A stretch of DNA of 64,000 bases from Capsulimonadaceae bacterium. Lineage in GTDB: Bacteria; Armatimonadota; Armatimonadia; Armatimonadales; Capsulimonadaceae. Position 1 is the first letter of the stretch, and every line of letters begins with the position of its first letter. Positions 61,451 through 64,000 of the stretch are shown one piece after another. The stretch is taken from the NCBI GenBank assembly GCA_031292625.1, contig JARLGU010000009.1, positions 1 through 64,000 of the forward strand, in the 5' to 3' direction. Position numbers and translations under genes: made by a program. The notes below the pieces were generated by a model. That model did no database searches. It saw only the letters and a program-made list of their open reading frames with translations, and was not told the DNA's origin.

Positions 61451-62404
61451 ATGCTGCTAGATGGCACCGTGTTTCGCGGAGAAAGCGGCAACTACTCCGT
61501 CCGTGTCCGCGGAGGCACGCAGGTCTATGTCGTGCGCTTGCGCGGCAACCTGAAGAAGGATCTCGAATACTCCACCAGCGGCAGCCGCCCAAGGCGCGTT
61601 ATGCGTACGCGGAAGCGCTGCACGACGGATCCCGTGGCCGTTGGCGACACGGTGACATTCGACCCTAACACGAAGACGATTGAGCGTGTCGCGGCCCGGC
61701 GATCTGAACTCGCACGCACGTCGCCCAGCGGCCATGAGCAGCATGTGCTCGTCGCGAACCTGGACAATGTTTTTGTGACTTGCTCGGCCGCCAATCCACA
61801 GCCCGATTTTTGGCTTCTCGACCGGTTTCTGGTCGCATCGGAAGCGGCCGACCTGGTCGCGCAGATCATCGTCAACAAGATGGATCTCGCGGTCGATGCC
61901 GATGAAACGCGCCGCGAGTTCGAGGTCTATGAGCGTGTCGGTTATCGCGTCCATTTTGTCTCCGCGAAGGCCGGGGAAGGAATCGACGGCTTGACGCGCG
62001 AGTTGATGGGCCGTATCTCCGCGTTTGCCGGGCCAAGCGGCGTCGGTAAATCGAGCCTGCTCAATACGATTCAACCAGGCCTCAAGTTAAAGACAGGCGT
62101 CGTCGGCGAGATAACGCACAAAGGACGGCATACGACGACGACGGCGGAATTGATTCCGATTGCATTCGATGCCGATACCTGGGTGGCCGATACGCCGGGA
62201 CTTCGCCAGATGCACTTCTGGGAAGTCGACAAGGCAGAGATCGAATATTGCTTCCCCGAGTTCGACTTGCTGATCGGCCAGTGTCAGTTTGGCAACTGTA
62301 CGCATCAGACGGAGCCTGGCTGCGGAGTACGAGACGCCGTTCGCCAGGGCGCGATCAACCAGCGGCGCTACGAGAGCTACGTGCAGATCGTCAACGGCGT
62401 CTGA
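61451..62404 (+). CDS. rsgA: Ribosome small subunit-dependent GTPase A
   Basis: The 317-residue circularly permuted GTPase acts in 30S subunit maturation. Motifs appear in the permuted order: an OB-fold N-terminus, G4 NKMD near residue 138, G1 GPSGVGKSS near 196 and G3 DTPG near 245. A C-terminal zinc site follows, with Cys and His in CQFGNCTHQTEPGC. The length is typical. Confidence 0.94.
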   Translation: MLLDGTVFRGESGNYSVRVRGGTQVYVVRLRGNLKKDLEYSTSGSRPRRVMRTRKRCTTDPVAVGDTVTFDPNTKTIERVAARRSELARTSPSGHEQHVLVANLDNVFVTCSAANPQPDFWLLDRFLVASEAADLVAQIIVNKMDLAVDADETRREFEVYERVGYRVHFVSAKAGEGIDGLTRELMGRISAFAGPSGVGKSSLLNTIQPGLKLKTGVVGEITHKGRHTTTTAELIPIAFDADTWVADTPGLRQMHFWEVDKAEIEYCFPEFDLLIGQCQFGNCTHQTEPGCGVRDAVRQGAINQRRYESYVQIVNGV

Positions 62405-62589
62405 CGCGGCGGCGACTTGCATTCCCCGTGCAAGGCTCCGAACTCTGAACGAGAATCTTTCTTCCCTAATATTTCAAGGCAGGAAACTACCTGGCAAGCG
62501 CCGAATCTGCGGTACATTAGCTCTACGCGTGGATCAATCCGTCACTTTGCGGATGACTAATCCTAAACGGCGCGTATATAGGAGTTGCC

Positions 62590-64000
62590 ATGCCCGCGCA
62601 GACTCAACCGGCTCAGGCCATCGAAGCTCTACTTACGGAAGTCAGATCGTTTCCACCGAACCCGTCGTTTGCCGCAAGCGCGAACATCCAGGATCCGGGC
62701 GTCTACGAAGCTGCCGCCGCGGACCCTGAAGCATTTTGGGCGTCGCTTGCGCGTGAACTCCACTGGTTTAAGCCCTTCGACAATATCCTTTCGTGGACGC
62801 CGCCGCATGCTCGTTGGTTCGAGGGCGGGACGCTCAATGTCGCGTATAACTGTCTCGACCGGCATCTGAGCGGAGCGCGTCGCAACAAGGCGGCGATCAT
62901 TTTCGAGGGGGAACCGGGCGATACCCGCGTTCTTACGTACTGGGATCTCCATCGAGAAGTCTGCAAGTTCTCCAACGTACTCAAACAGCGGGGAGTTCAG
63001 AAGGGCGACCGGGTCACGATCTACCTGCCAATGATCCCGGAGGCGGCTATCGCCATGCTTGCGTGTGCGCGGATTGGCGCGGCGCATTCGGTGGTTTTCG
63101 GAGGCTTTTCCGCCGACAGTCTTCGCGAACGCATTCACGACAGCCAGAGTACGTTGCTGATTACGGCGGACGGCGGCTGGCGGCGCGGCAATATCGTTCG
63201 CCTGAAAGCCGCCGCGGACGAGGCGCTTGAGGGTAATACGTCCATCAAGCAGGTTATCGTCGTCAATCGCACCGATGACCCGACCCGCGTATCGATGCAC
63301 GAGGGGCGCGATCATTGGTGGCACCGCCTGATGGAAGACGCGCCCACTCATTGCGCGGCCGAACCGATGGAGTCCGAGGATTTGCTGTATATCCTTTATA
63401 CGTCGGGCAGCACCGGAAAGCCGAAGGGAATCGCGCACACGACGGGCGGCTATCTGACCGGGGTATACGCGACCACGAAGTGGATTTTCGATATGAAGGA
63501 CAGCGATGTCTATTGGTGCACCGCCGACGTGGGTTGGGTGACCGGTCACTCGTACGTGGTCTACGGACCGCTTGCGAACGGCGCAACGGTGCTGATGTAC
63601 GAAGGCGCTCCTGATTGGCCTAAGCGTGATCGGTTCTGGTCGATTATCGAGAAATTTGGCGTTACGATTCTCTACACCGCGCCGACCGCGATCCGTGCGT
63701 TCATGAAGTGGGGCACGGAATGGCCCGGCAAGCACGACTTGAGCACGTTACGGTTGCTCGGTAGCGTCGGCGAGCCAATCAATCCCGAAGCGTGGATCTG
63801 GTACCACAAGTTCATCGGCGGAGAACGTTGTCCGATCGTCGACACGTGGTGGCAAACGGAGACGGGCTCAATTCTGATTACGCCGCTTCCGGCGTTGAGT
63901 ACGACGAAGCCGGGGTCCGCCTCGCGTCCGTTTCCCGGGATCTCCGCCGACATCGTCAACGAGCATGGCGAGAGCGTGGGCACTGGGAACGGAGGATTCC
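62590..64000 (+). CDS. acs: Acetyl-CoA synthetase, 5' part (runs off the window)
   Basis: At least 470 residues of an AMP-forming acetyl-CoA synthetase are encoded from the ATG at 62590, with GGAG five nt upstream. The AMP-binding P-loop [11 protein letters not shown] lies near residue 270, the adenylate motif [10 protein letters not shown] near 417, and the N-terminal ACAS domain ([11 protein letters not shown]) near 50. Full-length Acs has about 650 residues, so the CoA-binding C-terminal part lies beyond the window. It activates acetate for the TCA cycle. Confidence 0.94.
   Translation, partial: MPAQTQPAQAIEALLTEVRSFPPNPSFAASANIQDPGVYEAAAADPEAFWASLARELHWFKPFDNILSWTPPHARWFEGGTLNVAYNCLDRHLSGARRNKAAIIFEGEPGDTRVLTYWDLHREVCKFSNVLKQRGVQKGDRVTIYLPMIPEAAIAMLACARIGAAHSVVFGGFSADSLRERIHDSQSTLLITADGGWRRGNIVRLKAAADEALEGNTSIKQVIVVNRTDDPTRVSMHEGRDHWWHRLMEDAPTHCAAEPMESEDLLYILYTSGSTGKPKGIAHTTGGYLTGVYATTKWIFDMKDSDVYWCTADVGWVTGHSYVVYGPLANGATVLMYEGAPDWPKRDRFWSIIEKFGVTILYTAPTAIRAFMKWGTEWPGKHDLSTLRLLGSVGEPINPEAWIWYHKFIGGERCPIVDTWWQTETGSILITPLPALSTTKPGSASRPFPGISADIVNEHGESVGTGNGGF

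Noticed and set aside
1-64000. CRISPR arrays, tRNA and rRNA genes, prophage, integrase
   Set aside because: I looked for regularly spaced short repeats, TTCGA-type T-loops in gaps, rRNA signatures and phage genes and found none. Detection by eye could miss a tRNA, so a tRNAscan-SE run would settle it.

Overview
The window is a continuous stretch of bacterial chromosome of moderately high GC, with about 50 protein genes on both strands. It has no rRNA, no tRNA that I could recognise, no CRISPR array and no prophage. The content fits a heterotrophic, carbohydrate-degrading bacterium of the Armatimonadota (Capsulimonas-like): two DUF1559-type prepilins with an H-X9-DG-type tail, a GntR/LacI chimeric repressor next to a prepilin and a secreted protein, rare glycoside hydrolase families (GH127, GH172, GH4), an SGNH esterase and a CE7-like esterase. 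The phylum is an inference from gene content, not from a marker gene.

Layout. 1-1.8 kb: M42-type peptidase and 6-phosphogluconolactonase. 1.9-3.76 kb: a small non-coding mobile element followed by a complete ISKra4-type insertion sequence with a 9-bp target duplication. 3.9-12.2 kb: VOC dioxygenase, sulfatase and TauE/SafE exporter (divergent), uracil-DNA glycosylase, then a GH127-AraC-GH4 sugar locus. 12.5-14.4 kb: a FIST sensor with a small partner and a small hypothetical gene. 14.8-20.1 kb: the tig-clpP-clpX operon and a PAS histidine kinase. 20.3-25.6 kb: a frameshifted anchored protein, a nucleotidyltransferase, an RNA leader ahead of dtd, a TPR protein and a kelch protein. 25.6-30.4 kb: SGNH hydrolase behind an operator-like repeat, then two paralogous diguanylate cyclases separated by the second copy of the small mobile element. 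30.6-35.5 kb: a SAM-I/SAM-IV-like riboswitch before an unknown Cys-rich gene, a small anchored protein, GH172, a NAGPA-type glycosidase and GlcD. 35.6-43.5 kb: secreted protein, prepilin and chimeric regulator, LCP protein, MiaB, a zinc-ribbon protein and a second prepilin. 43.8-48.4 kb: pyruvate:ferredoxin oxidoreductase and a DHOD-like protein. 48.5-52.4 kb: two large membrane proteins, one frameshifted. 52.9-64 kb: esterase and alanine dehydrogenase, FtsX-type ABC transporter, CE7-like esterase, cation efflux protein, FliA/WhiG sigma factor, acetyltransferase, RsgA and the 5' part of acs, which runs off the window.

How it works together. Plant-type polysaccharide use (GH127, GH4, GH172, esterases) is under AraC and GntR/LacI control. 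Pgl, NifJ and Acs are central-carbon steps. Signalling is rich in c-di-GMP synthesis and PAS/FIST sensing. The most unusual items are the riboswitch-like leader before a gene with no evident methionine role, the 22-bp dyad repeat before the SGNH promoter, perfect inverted repeats around the chimeric regulator's promoter, two +1 frameshifts, and several genes whose -10 box lies 5-7 nt before the start codon, as for leaderless mRNAs.
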